Positions 17,759 to 26,535 of a stretch of 64,000 bases of DNA are shown here, one piece after another; the stretch's first letter is position 1; each line of letters begins with the position of its first letter. The notes below the pieces were generated by a model. The model was not told where the DNA came from. It worked only from the letters and a program-made list of their open reading frames with translations, and made no database searches. A program made the position numbers and the translations under genes. Source of the stretch: Cobetia sp. L2A1 (GTDB lineage: Bacteria; Pseudomonadota; Gammaproteobacteria; Pseudomonadales; Halomonadaceae); the NCBI RefSeq assembly GCF_009796845.1, contig NZ_CP047025.1:2294001-2358000 (forward strand), in the 5' to 3' direction.

Positions 17759-19261
17759 ATGCAACAGTTACATCACTTCATCAACGGTCAGATCCAACCC
17801 GGCGACAGTGGTCGCAATGCGGCGGTCTTCAATCCTGCGACCGGTGAGCAGTCCGCCAGTGTCGCGCTGGCCAGCGCCGAGGAAACTCGCAGTGCCATCG
17901 CGGCCGCCAGCGCCGCCTTCCCTGGCTGGTCGAATACCTCGGCGCTCAAGCGCTCACGCATCCTGTTCCGTTTCAAGGCGCTGCTGGAAAAGCACAGCGA
18001 CGAACTCGCCACGCTGATCTCCCGCGAGCACGGCAAGGTGCATTCGGATGCGCTTGGCGAGGTGACTCGCGGCATGGAAGTCGTAGAATTCGCCTGCGGC
18101 ATGCCCCACCTGCAGAAAGGCGAGCACTCGCTGAACGTGGGCACCGGGGTGGACAGCCACTCTCTGATGCAACCGCTGGGGGTGTGTGCGGGCATCGCTC
18201 CCTTCAATTTCCCGGCCATGGTGCCGATGTGGATGTTCCCCATCGCCCTGGCCACCGGGAATACCTTCATCATGAAGCCGTCCGAGAAAGATCCCTCTGC
18301 CCCGCTGCGCATGGCGGAACTGCTGACGGAAGCCGGCCTGCCGCCGGGCGTGTTCAACGTCGTCAACGGTGACAAGGAAGCCGTCGATGTCCTGCTGACC
18401 GATGAGCGTGTCGAAGCCGTGTCATTTGTCGGCTCCACCCCGATCGCCGAGTACATCTATTCCACTGCCTCGGCACACGGCAAGCGAGTCCAGGCCCTGG
18501 GGGGGGCGAAGAATCACATGGTCGTGATGCCGGATGCCGATCTGGATCAGGCGGCGGATGCCCTGATGGGCGCGGCGTACGGCAGTGCTGGTGAGCGCTG
18601 CATGGCCATCTCGGTGGCAGTCCCGATCGGTGAGCAGACCGCAGAGCGACTACGCGACAAGATCCTCGAGCGCATGGCCACTCTGCGGGTGGGTCCGGGT
18701 GAGGTCGAAGGCCAGGAAAATGACATGGGGCCACTGATCTCCCGCGTACATGCTGACAAGGTCATCGAGTTCATCGACAGCGGTGTCGCACAAGGTGCGG
18801 AGCTGGTCGTGGATGGCCGTGACATCACGGTTCCCGGACACGAGAACGGCTATTTCGTGGGCGCGACCCTGTTTGATCATGTCCGCCCAGACATGCGCAT
18901 CTATGCCGAGGAAATCTTCGGGCCGGTCCTGTGTCTGGTTCGTCAGGAGTCACTCGATGAGGCGATCGCGCTCATCAATGCCCACGAATATGGCAATGGC
19001 ACGGCCATCTTCACTCGCGACGGTGATGCTGCCCGTCAATACACCACTCGCATTCAGGTCGGAATGGTCGGCGTGAACGTGCCGATCCCTGTACCGATGG
19101 CATTCCACAGCTTTGGCGGCTGGAAGCGCTCTCTCTTTGGCCCGCTTCACATGCATGGCCCGGATGGCGTGCGCTTCTATACCCGCATGAAAGCCGTCAC
19201 CACCCGCTGGCCTGACGGTCTGCGCAGTGAAGCCAGCCACTTCACCATGCCGACACTCTGA
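17759..19261 (+). CDS. iolA: Methylmalonate-semialdehyde/malonate-semialdehyde dehydrogenase (CoA-acylating)
   Basis: A 500-residue aldehyde dehydrogenase of the MmsA/IolA type, which oxidises malonate semialdehyde to acetyl-CoA and CO2 at the end of the inositol pathway. Family marks are FNFPAMVPMWMFPIALATGN, the catalytic Cys281 in GSAGERCMAIS, and FHSFGGWKRSLFG near the C terminus. AAAGGA precedes the ATG. It follows iolE by 55 bases. The same fold also serves valine breakdown (mmsA), but the position here argues for inositol. Confidence 0.93.
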   Translation: MQQLHHFINGQIQPGDSGRNAAVFNPATGEQSASVALASAEETRSAIAAASAAFPGWSNTSALKRSRILFRFKALLEKHSDELATLISREHGKVHSDALGEVTRGMEVVEFACGMPHLQKGEHSLNVGTGVDSHSLMQPLGVCAGIAPFNFPAMVPMWMFPIALATGNTFIMKPSEKDPSAPLRMAELLTEAGLPPGVFNVVNGDKEAVDVLLTDERVEAVSFVGSTPIAEYIYSTASAHGKRVQALGGAKNHMVVMPDADLDQAADALMGAAYGSAGERCMAISVAVPIGEQTAERLRDKILERMATLRVGPGEVEGQENDMGPLISRVHADKVIEFIDSGVAQGAELVVDGRDITVPGHENGYFVGATLFDHVRPDMRIYAEEIFGPVLCLVRQESLDEAIALINAHEYGNGTAIFTRDGDAARQYTTRIQVGMVGVNVPIPVPMAFHSFGGWKRSLFGPLHMHGPDGVRFYTRMKAVTTRWPDGLRSEASHFTMPTL

Positions 19262-19275
19262 TCCACCACTCTCAG

Positions 19276-19310
19276 GGTCGGGCATGACAGCGTCATGCCC
19301 GACCGCTTTT
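19276..19310 (+). terminator. Intrinsic terminator after iolA
   Basis: GGTCGGGCATGA (19276-19287) pairs perfectly with TCATGCCCGACC (19293-19304) and GCTTTT follows. The downstream genes are on the same strand, so they may rely on read-through or on their own promoter. Confidence 0.75.
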
Positions 19311-19361
19311 CATCGCGCCTTGCCAGACCGGCAAGGCACATGACCGCCATGGAGGCACGTC

Positions 19362-20204
19362 ATGACGCACAACATGAAAGTGGGTGTCTGTACCTGGACC
19401 TTCGGCCCGCTGCCGATCGAGGATATCTTCGCGCGGGCAGCACGCCTGGGATTTGACGGGGTGGAACTGCATGGCGATCTCGACGCCTTCACACCAGACA
19501 TGATCCGCGCCCTTTGCCAGACCCATAGGCTGGAAGTGTTCTCACTCACGCCGGGAGATTGCGATCCCGCCTCCCCCGACGCGTCGGATCGCGAGGCTGC
19601 CGAGACCTACTATCGACAGCTGATCGACTTTGCCCAGGCGCTCGGCGGCGCGCGAGTCTCACTGCACGGACTCGTGGGGCGAATCCGTCCCGCAGATGGC
19701 AGTGATCAAGACAGCGAATACCGCCACCTCGTCGAAGTGCTCACTCCACTGTGTGACCATGCAGCAAGTCGCGAGGTGCCGCTCGTCTTCGAAGTTCTCA
19801 ATCGCTACGAATCCCACCTCATCAACACTGCAGCCCAGTGTCGCAGGCTCATCCAGGACATCGGTTCTCCCCAGCTCAAGGTATTGCTGGATGCCTACCA
19901 CATGAATATCGAAGAGCCTGACCCCGTGCGCGCACTGGCCGAGACTGGCGATCACCTGGGGCTTTATCACGTCGCCGACTCCAATCGCGGCGGTATCGGT
20001 CAGGGGCATAGTCAGCTGGCGGATCAATTCACCCAGCTGAGTGCCATGCACTATGACGGCCCGATCATCGTCGAGGCACCGGCCATGGGTCCTGACCCCT
20101 TCACGCCGGTCAAGACGGGCGATTATCTGACAACACTGGAAGATCAGTTGTCACGCAGTGTCTCGGCGCTTCGCCAGCATTTCGCGCTCGACGTACCTGC
20201 CTGA
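19362..20204 (+). CDS. Sugar isomerase/epimerase, ketose 3-epimerase-like (IolI/IolH position)
   Basis: A 280-residue AP-endonuclease-2-type TIM barrel. The metal-site motifs resemble D-tagatose/D-psicose 3-epimerases more than B. subtilis IolI: VFEVLNRYESHLINT (metal Glu), LLDAYHMNIEE (metal Asp and His), HVADSNRGGIGQGH and VEAP. GGAGG lies 6 bases before ATG 19362. It lies at the end of the iol operon, after a terminator hairpin. It probably interconverts inosose or keto-inositol isomers, which would let other inositol stereoisomers enter the pathway, but a true ketose epimerase is possible. Confidence 0.8.
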   Translation: MTHNMKVGVCTWTFGPLPIEDIFARAARLGFDGVELHGDLDAFTPDMIRALCQTHRLEVFSLTPGDCDPASPDASDREAAETYYRQLIDFAQALGGARVSLHGLVGRIRPADGSDQDSEYRHLVEVLTPLCDHAASREVPLVFEVLNRYESHLINTAAQCRRLIQDIGSPQLKVLLDAYHMNIEEPDPVRALAETGDHLGLYHVADSNRGGIGQGHSQLADQFTQLSAMHYDGPIIVEAPAMGPDPFTPVKTGDYLTTLEDQLSRSVSALRQHFALDVPA

Positions 20205-20351
20205 GCCTTCAGGCGCCTCACCTCCATGGAGTGATACCTCATCACCTGCATGGGCATAACAACATCGCGGGCAGCGAGTCACGCCAACCCACCCGTCTGC
20301 CTGTTGCCATCTGCGCGGGACGCCTTCACGTCCCAACGCTGGAGATTTCCC

Positions 20352-21806
20352 ATGACTGCCAAGCTCTCGCCCGACAGGGCCGGACATTCCCTGTCACGTC
20401 AGCAACTCAGCTATCTGATACGTATCACGCTGATCGCCACTCTGGGCGGACTGCTCTTCGGTTATGACACCGGCGTCATCTCCGGAGCCATCGGCCCCAT
20501 CGCTGAATATTTCCAACTGACACCCGCGGAAAAAGGCTGGGCGGTGTCCTCCGTCGTCATCGGCTGTATCGCAGGGGCCATCAGCGCCGGTTGGATCTCC
20601 ATCCGATTCGGCCGACGCAAGGCCTTCCTGATTGCCGCCATCTTGTTCCTGCTCTCCGCCATCGGCTCTGCCACGGCGACTGATTTCCACTATTACACCC
20701 TGTGGCGCATCATCGGCGGGATGGCGGTGGGGCTGGCCAGTGTGGTCGCGCCGATGTACATCTCTGAAATGTCCCCCAGCCATCTGCGAGGACGTACCGT
20801 CAGCCTGTTCCAGCAGTCAATCGTCTTCGGACAGATGGTGGTGTTCTTCGTGAACTACTTCATCGCCAAGGGCATGGCCGAACACTGGATGATCGATCAT
20901 GGCTGGCGCTGGATGCTCGGGTCCGAAGCCCTGCCCGCCTTGCTGTTCGGCGCATTGCTGTTCTTCATTCCGGAATCGCCACGCTGGCTGGTGCTGAGAG
21001 GTCATCCCGAGCAAGCCCGCAGCATACTGAGCCGCTTCACTCCTGCCGAAGACCTGGACCAGACACTCAACAGCATCATCACCTCCTATCGTGACTCCTC
21101 GCGGAACAATCTCATCAGTCTGCGTGAGCGCGGCCTGCTGGGGCTGGTGATACTCGGCGTCTTCCTCGCCAGTGCCCAGCAACTGACCGGTATCAATGTC
21201 GTCATGTACTACGCCCCGGACGTATTGTCCTCGGTGACCGCCAGCAGTGAGGATGCCCTGCTGCAGACCTCGATCATGGGTGTCACCTTCGTGGGCGGCA
21301 ACCTGCTGGGGATGTTGTTGATCGACAAGGTCGGGCGTCGCCCACTGCTGATTGCCGGCAGTATCGGCAGCATGATCGGCATGTGTGCATTGGGCATCAT
21401 CATCGGGCGAGATGCGGTGGGCTATGGCGCGCTGTTCGCGCTGATCGTCTACGTGGTGTCCTTCGCCATTTCCTGGGGCTGTGTCTGCTGGACACTGTTG
21501 TCGGAAATCTTTCCCAACGCGATTCGTGGACGCGCCATGGCGCTGGCCGTGGCTGGCCAATGGTTCGCGGGTTTCATTGTCACGCAGACCTTCCCGATGC
21601 TGCGCGAGAGTGACTGGCTCAACCACCTGTTTGGCAGCGGTTTCAGCTTCTGGCTCTATGCCGTGCTGACGCTGATGAGCCTGCTGGTGGTGTTGCGCTA
21701 TGTACCGGAAACCAAGGGCAAGACCCTGGAAGAGCTTGAGAACATCACAGGCACTCGCCTCAGCAAACGTCGGCGGGCGCTCGCCAGCACAAGCTTGAGC
21801 AGCTGA
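20352..21806 (+). CDS. MFS sugar/inositol:proton symporter, copy 1 (IolT-like)
   Basis: A 484-residue, 12-helix sugar-porter family transporter. It has GGLLFGYDTGVISGA in helix 1, RFGRRKAF after helix 2, the PESPRWL motif before the central loop, QQLTGINVVMYYAPDV in helix 7 and PETKGKTLEELE at the C terminus. GGAG lies 7 bases before ATG 20352, giving a normal N terminus; the frame extends upstream without support. It is a close paralogue of the copy at 22540-24045. Having both an ABC importer and a symporter would give high- and low-affinity inositol uptake. Confidence 0.88.
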   Translation: MTAKLSPDRAGHSLSRQQLSYLIRITLIATLGGLLFGYDTGVISGAIGPIAEYFQLTPAEKGWAVSSVVIGCIAGAISAGWISIRFGRRKAFLIAAILFLLSAIGSATATDFHYYTLWRIIGGMAVGLASVVAPMYISEMSPSHLRGRTVSLFQQSIVFGQMVVFFVNYFIAKGMAEHWMIDHGWRWMLGSEALPALLFGALLFFIPESPRWLVLRGHPEQARSILSRFTPAEDLDQTLNSIITSYRDSSRNNLISLRERGLLGLVILGVFLASAQQLTGINVVMYYAPDVLSSVTASSEDALLQTSIMGVTFVGGNLLGMLLIDKVGRRPLLIAGSIGSMIGMCALGIIIGRDAVGYGALFALIVYVVSFAISWGCVCWTLLSEIFPNAIRGRAMALAVAGQWFAGFIVTQTFPMLRESDWLNHLFGSGFSFWLYAVLTLMSLLVVLRYVPETKGKTLEELENITGTRLSKRRRALASTSLSS

Positions 21807-21883
21807 CGGCCATTGGTGACGCCCAGCGTCGCCTGGGCGTCATGACCCATGTGCCCAATGACACATGAGCTGCATGCCACATG

Positions 21884-21927
21884 AGCTCCTTGCCGACCAC
21901 CTGATCACGTGGCATTGGCAAGGAGCT
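21884..21927. terminator. Hairpin between convergent IolT-like and VOC genes
   Basis: AGCTCCTTGCC (21884-21894) pairs perfectly with GGCAAGGAGCT (21917-21927). A second hairpin, GACGCCCAG/CTGGGCGTC, lies at 21818-21841. Neither has a strong T run. Together they probably end transcription from both sides. Confidence 0.5.
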
Positions 21928-21956
21928 TTCCTGTAGGGATCCCGGGTGAGGAAAAT

Positions 21957-22379
21957 TCAGCAGCACAGCACAGGGCACCCTCCTGGCATTGCACATGCGC
22001 TCAATACGCCATCTGGCCCACGAATCCCTACTCGATTACCATCCGGGTCATGCAGATGGATCGTCCTCCCCCAGGACGTCTCTTCGATTTCGGCTTCGAT
22101 CCCCCATGCCCTGACATCCGCCAAGGCCTGTTCGATGTCGCTGACATTGAAGCGCAGCTTGGCGCTGCCTTGTTCTGGTGTCTTGCCGCCTTCAATGGCT
22201 TTTCCGCCCTGCTCGATCATCAGATAGCCCGCCCCATATGCCAGGCAGGTCAGCCTGAAACTGCCATCTTCCTTACTGAACATCAGTGGCAGTTCAAAAA
22301 GGCCCTGGTAGAACGCGACACACTCATCGAACCGCTCTGTATTCAATATCAGGCCATACCGTGCGACGTTATGCTTCAT
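21957..22379 (-). CDS. VOC (glyoxalase/bleomycin-resistance) superfamily protein
   Basis: A 140-residue vicinal-oxygen-chelate protein: ARYGLILNTERFDECVAFYQ opens the first beta-alpha-beta-beta-beta unit, and HLHDPDGNRVGI is the typical end of the second, with a metal-ligand His. It has no signal peptide. AGAGGA lies about 8 bases before ATG 22379. It is downstream of the second MFS gene on the same strand, with a hairpin between them. The reaction is unknown. Family members include isomerases, dioxygenases and resistance proteins, so an epimerase-like step in the neighbouring pathway is possible but not shown. Confidence 0.75.
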   Translation of the reverse strand: MKHNVARYGLILNTERFDECVAFYQGLFELPLMFSKEDGSFRLTCLAYGAGYLMIEQGGKAIEGGKTPEQGSAKLRFNVSDIEQALADVRAWGIEAEIEETSWGRTIHLHDPDGNRVGIRGPDGVLSACAMPGGCPVLCC

Positions 22380-22461
22380 CCCTGTGTCCTCTGGAAGCAG
22401 CTCGTGGTTTCTTGAGCATGCCACCGATGACAAGGCAGGACGATGTCGCTTTCACAAGAAT

Positions 22462-22500
22462 ACGCTCCCGCCGGCGCATGAAGATTGCCAGCGGGAGCGT
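22462..22500 (-). terminator. Hairpin downstream of the second MFS gene
   Basis: ACGCTCCCGC (22462-22471) pairs perfectly with GCGGGAGCGT (22491-22500). On the minus strand it is followed by ATTCTTGTG. It may partly separate the VOC gene from the operon above. Confidence 0.55.
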
Positions 22501-22539
22501 CGCGCAACAGAGTGATGGCAAGCTTTGAGCGCTGCTGTT

Positions 22540-24045
22540 TTACTCCGTTGTCAGCGGCAAGCCTTGACGCGCCAACCGGCGACGACGCTTGCTGAGACGA
22601 GTCCCGGTGATCCCTTCCAGCTCTTCCAGGGTCTTGCCCTTGGTTTCCGGCACGTAACGCAGCACCACCAACAGGCTCAGGAAGGTCAGCACGGCATATA
22701 GCCAGAAGCTGAAGCCACCACCGACGAGGTCATTGAGGAAATCACTCTGACGCATCATCGGGAAGGTCTGGGTGACGATGAAGCCCAGCAGCCACTGAGA
22801 CGCGACGGCCAACGACATGGCACGCGCACGGATGGCATTGGGGAAGATCTCGGACACCAGTGTCCAGCAGACACAGCCCCAGGAGATGGCGAACGAGACG
22901 ACATAGACGATTAGCGCAATCAGGGCACTGATGCCCGGTTCGCCATTGCCGATCACCACCCCGAGGAAGGTCATGCCGACGATGCTGCCCAGGCTCCCCG
23001 CGATCAGCAGTGGACGACGCCCGACCTTGTCGATCAGCAGCATGCCCAGCAGGTTACCGGCCACGAAGGTGACACCCATGATGGAAGTCTGCAGCAAGGC
23101 ATCCTCATTGCTGGAAGTGACGGTCGACAAGACATCTGGCGCGTAATACATCACCACATTGATGCCGGTCAGCTGCTGAGCTGCAGCAATGAAGATACCG
23201 ATGGCGACCAGGCCCAGCATGCCTTTACTGCGCAGCGAGACGTTGCGCTTGCTTTCACTGTGCTTGAAGGATTGTTGAATCTCCCCAAGGGTGCGATCGA
23301 TGGCATCACCTTGATAGAAGCGCGCCAGGACCTTGCGAGCATCCTCGTAACGTCCCTTGAGCACCAGCCAGCGCGGAGATTCGGGAACGAAGGGAATCAG
23401 CACGGCGAACAGAATGGAGATGATCGCTTCAGACCCCAGCATCCAGCGCCAACCGTGATTCAGAATCCAGGTCTCCGCCATGCCCTTGGCGATGAAGTAG
23501 TTCACGAAGAACACCACCATCTGGCCAAAGACCACGGACTGCTGGAAAAGGCTGACGGTACGCCCGCGCATGTACCCGGGCGACATCTCGGAGATGTACA
23601 TGGGCGCCATGACACTGGCCATCCCCACGGCAATCCCCCCGAGGATGCGCCACCAGATATAGGCATCGAAGGTGCTCGCCAGACCGGAGCCCAGTGCCGA
23701 TGCCGTGAACATCAGCGCTGACAGCATGAAGACAGCCTTGCGGCCATAGGCAATGGACAGGCGTCCGGCGATGAGTGCGCCACCGATACAGCCGATGACG
23801 ACGGAGGAGACCGCCCAGCCCTTCTCGGCAGCGGACAGGTCAAAATACTGCGCGATGGGTCCGATGGCGCCAGAGATGACACCCGTGTCATAACCGAACA
23901 GCAAGCCACCCAGGGCGGCCACCAGAATGATCTTGATCAGGAAGACAAGCTGCGTTGGCGTCAGCTTTTCTTGAATCTTGGGTGAGGCGGGATTGGCTGA
24001 TGCTGAGGAGGTAGCGGTATCGCTACCGGGGTGCGAAGTGGGCAT
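22540..24045 (-). CDS. MFS sugar/inositol:proton symporter, copy 2 (IolT-like)
   Basis: A 501-residue, 12-helix sugar porter with the same landmarks as the copy at 20352: GGLLFGYDTGVISGAIG, PESPRWLVLKG, QQLTGINVVMYYAPDVLS and PETKGKTLEELEGITGTRL. The two copies are identical over long blocks, including the C-terminal family motif, so they are recent paralogues. The N-terminal 30 residues are Ser/Thr/Pro-rich and differ. It follows the IolE-like gene by about 165 bases. Its place in the LacI-type cluster suggests a related polyol substrate rather than simple redundancy. Confidence 0.88.
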   Translation of the reverse strand: MPTSHPGSDTATSSASANPASPKIQEKLTPTQLVFLIKIILVAALGGLLFGYDTGVISGAIGPIAQYFDLSAAEKGWAVSSVVIGCIGGALIAGRLSIAYGRKAVFMLSALMFTASALGSGLASTFDAYIWWRILGGIAVGMASVMAPMYISEMSPGYMRGRTVSLFQQSVVFGQMVVFFVNYFIAKGMAETWILNHGWRWMLGSEAIISILFAVLIPFVPESPRWLVLKGRYEDARKVLARFYQGDAIDRTLGEIQQSFKHSESKRNVSLRSKGMLGLVAIGIFIAAAQQLTGINVVMYYAPDVLSTVTSSNEDALLQTSIMGVTFVAGNLLGMLLIDKVGRRPLLIAGSLGSIVGMTFLGVVIGNGEPGISALIALIVYVVSFAISWGCVCWTLVSEIFPNAIRARAMSLAVASQWLLGFIVTQTFPMMRQSDFLNDLVGGGFSFWLYAVLTFLSLLVVLRYVPETKGKTLEELEGITGTRLSKRRRRLARQGLPLTTE

Positions 24046-24209
24046 GACGACCTCTCGTGATCGATTGTTATAGTATTACGAGAACTGCTGAGGCAGATGT
24101 GGCTCGAGCGATCGCGGTACCTGTCGCACCACGTGATCGAGACAAGTCATTGATGTATCTTGCGTGCCCTGCCGCCTTCTGGCGTGATGGCGGCAGGGCT
24201 CTCTGCAGA

Positions 24210-25118
24210 TCAGGCTTCCGCCAGACCTTTCTCCAGAATGCTGCGTTCGATGAATTCACGGCTCTCGCGGGCATTTTCCAGCGCGCTGTTGTCCTTGGTC
24301 GGATCGACGTCCTGCTCGACGGTGATCCAGCCTTGATAGCCGATGGACTCCAGGCTCTCGCGAACCGCGTCAAAGTCGACGCAGCCCTGCCCCAATGGGC
24401 AGAACACGCCCTGGCCGATGGCGGTATAGAAATCGATGCCATCCTTCACCACGCTTTCCAGCACTGGGGCCTGAATATCCTTGAAGTGGATATAGGCGAC
24501 GCGCTCGCCGTAGGTGCGAATCAGCTCAGCCGGATCGATCCCCGCGTAGGTGCAATGGCCGGTGTCGATGCATAGCTTGACCAGGTCGGCATCCAGCTCG
24601 GCCATGGCACGATCAACTTCATCGCGATACTCGATATAGGTGCCGGCGTGCGGGTGAAGTACGGGCGTCACGTCGTATTCCTGACAGATCTCGGCGACCT
24701 GACGGATAGTGACCATCATCTCGTTCCACTGCGCATCATTGAGGCGGGTAGCGGTTTCCTGCTGGCCAGCCTCATCGGTGCGCGGCGAGCTGACATGATC
24801 GATGATGACCATATAGTTGCCCTGCTGAGGCTTCAGGACTTCACAGGTCGCGCGGGTGTAGTCCAGGATTTCCTGACGACGGGATGCATCGTGCAGATGC
24901 TTGAAGATGGTACCGGCGATCAGCTCGAGCCCGCGACTGTCCAACGCGGACGCCAGCGCCGCCTGTTCCGTCGGCATGTAGTTGAGTGGCCCAAGCTCAG
25001 TGGCCTTGAAGCCAGCACCGGCGATCTCATCCAGTACGGTCTGCCAGCTGGGGTTGGCCGGATTGCCGGCAAACTCGATACCCCAGGAACACGGTGCATT
25101 GGAAAGCTTGATTTGCAT
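24210..25118 (-). CDS. IolE-like TIM-barrel protein (inosose dehydratase or isomerase family)
   Basis: A 302-residue AP-endonuclease-2 superfamily protein beginning MQIKLSNAPCSWGIEF. Metal-site segments are TPVLHPHAGTYIEY, LCIDTGHCTYAGIDP, YIHFKDI and GWITVEQDVDPT, parallel to those of iolE at 16801. The N-terminal signature differs from IolE (NAPCSWG in place of INPLTWTNDD), so it is a distinct subfamily. AAGGA lies 7 bases upstream of ATG 25118. It lies downstream of a second iolD and a Gfo/Idh dehydrogenase, which suggests a dehydratase or epimerase acting on a keto-inositol other than 2-keto-myo-inositol. The exact reaction is inference. Confidence 0.8.
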   Translation of the reverse strand: MQIKLSNAPCSWGIEFAGNPANPSWQTVLDEIAGAGFKATELGPLNYMPTEQAALASALDSRGLELIAGTIFKHLHDASRRQEILDYTRATCEVLKPQQGNYMVIIDHVSSPRTDEAGQQETATRLNDAQWNEMMVTIRQVAEICQEYDVTPVLHPHAGTYIEYRDEVDRAMAELDADLVKLCIDTGHCTYAGIDPAELIRTYGERVAYIHFKDIQAPVLESVVKDGIDFYTAIGQGVFCPLGQGCVDFDAVRESLESIGYQGWITVEQDVDPTKDNSALENARESREFIERSILEKGLAEA

Positions 25119-25219
25119 GATGTTGTCCTTGTCATTGTCGTGCGAAGTGCCAAAGGCATGAGACGTCTCGCGGGCATCCATTGGCGTGGAGGTCCCACGA
25201 GACGGGTATCACTGTCAGG

Positions 25220-26422
25220 TCAGAAGGCGACCCAACGGTTATCGTTGTCAGAGGATTCCACGCAGCACTCGAGGAGACGCACTCCTTCGATGCCAGCATT
25301 GATATCCGGGAACCACAGAGACTCCAGTTCTTGCTCACTGAGCCCCAGCGAGTCTGCACTGCGCCCGTCACGGCGTGCCTCGGCGGTGTGCATGGCCAGC
25401 GCATAGCGGTGATAGACATTGGCCCAGGACTCGAAGAAGCCTTCGGCATGGCCGCCTCCGATGCGGTTGCTGTTCACTGCTGCATCACCCTCGGCCAGAT
25501 AGCCCATGCCGCGCTCCAGAATGCGCACCGGCTCGCCCTGCACTTCCAGGCGCAACTGGTTGGGATACTCATCCCACCACTCAATGCTGGCCTTCTCTCC
25601 CACCACACGGATTTTCTGCTGATGCATGGAGCCCGCATTCACGGCGCTGGCCCACAGCGACCCCACCGCGCCGTTCTGGTACTGAAGCAACACCTGAGCG
25701 TTGTCTTCCAACGGCGCACGCGAGGCCACGAAGCTCTGGCGATGGCACATCAGGCGTTCGACCTTGAGCCCCGTAATGAACTGGCCGGCATAGAAGATGT
25801 GCGTGCCCAGATCCCCCAGCACATAGGTCGGCCCGGACACAGCAGGACTGGTGCGCCACTTGGCACCACTGCTGACCTGCTCGACCGGCTGGCTATGGAA
25901 GCCATGGGCAAATTGCATGTTGACCATGCGGATCTGGCCCAGCTCACCCGACTGCACCATGGCGCGTGCCTGATGCAGCATCTGATAGCCGCTGTAGCCG
26001 TACATGACACCGAACACCAGACCGCGCGCCTGTGACTCGGCCTTCAGTTCCTCGGCCTCGGCGACCGTGAAGGTCACCGGCTTCTCGCAAATCACGTGCA
26101 GGCCTGCCTTGAGGGCTGCCAGGCTGATGGCATGGTGGGTGCTGTTGGGCGTGGCGATGCTGACCGCCTGAATGCCATCCTCGCGGGATGCTTCCGCCTC
26201 GAAGAGGCTGGCGTAATCCGGATAGCAGCGTTCAGGGTCCAGCCCCAGATTGGCGCCGAACTCACGGCCACGCTCGGCATCGAGATCGAAGGCACCGGCG
26301 ACCAGTTGGAACAAGCTGTCACGGTGGGCGGCGGCACGGTGGGAATGGCCTATCTCGCTGCCGCGTCCACCACCGACCATGGCCCAGCGCAGCGGTGCAA
26401 GATTGTGCTCTTCATTGAACAT
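25220..26422 (-). CDS. Gfo/Idh/MocA oxidoreductase (scyllo-inositol or glycoside dehydrogenase-like), copy A
   Basis: A 400-residue NAD(P)-dependent dehydrogenase with Rossmann motif MVGGGRGSEIG, SIATPNSTHHAISLAALKAG, the conserved HVICEKP, and VLGDLGTHIFYAGQFITG carrying the catalytic Asp/His. It is about 70 residues longer than iolG and closer in layout to scyllo-inositol dehydrogenases and levoglucosan or glucoside 3-dehydrogenases. It is paralogous to the protein at 33353-34597. It is next to the second iolD, so oxidation of an inositol isomer is the simplest role. A ribosome site (AAGGAG) precedes the start. Confidence 0.82.
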   Translation of the reverse strand: MFNEEHNLAPLRWAMVGGGRGSEIGHSHRAAAHRDSLFQLVAGAFDLDAERGREFGANLGLDPERCYPDYASLFEAEASREDGIQAVSIATPNSTHHAISLAALKAGLHVICEKPVTFTVAEAEELKAESQARGLVFGVMYGYSGYQMLHQARAMVQSGELGQIRMVNMQFAHGFHSQPVEQVSSGAKWRTSPAVSGPTYVLGDLGTHIFYAGQFITGLKVERLMCHRQSFVASRAPLEDNAQVLLQYQNGAVGSLWASAVNAGSMHQQKIRVVGEKASIEWWDEYPNQLRLEVQGEPVRILERGMGYLAEGDAAVNSNRIGGGHAEGFFESWANVYHRYALAMHTAEARRDGRSADSLGLSEQELESLWFPDINAGIEGVRLLECCVESSDNDNRWVAF

Positions 26423-26535
26423 CGGTAACTCTCCTTATCACGTGCATGGCGGCCTGCGATGGGCGCGGTCATGACGAGGTGGCTATATTGTGGCGTCCCT
26501 GGCGAGTCGCCGAAGCACGCTTGATTGGCAACGAA

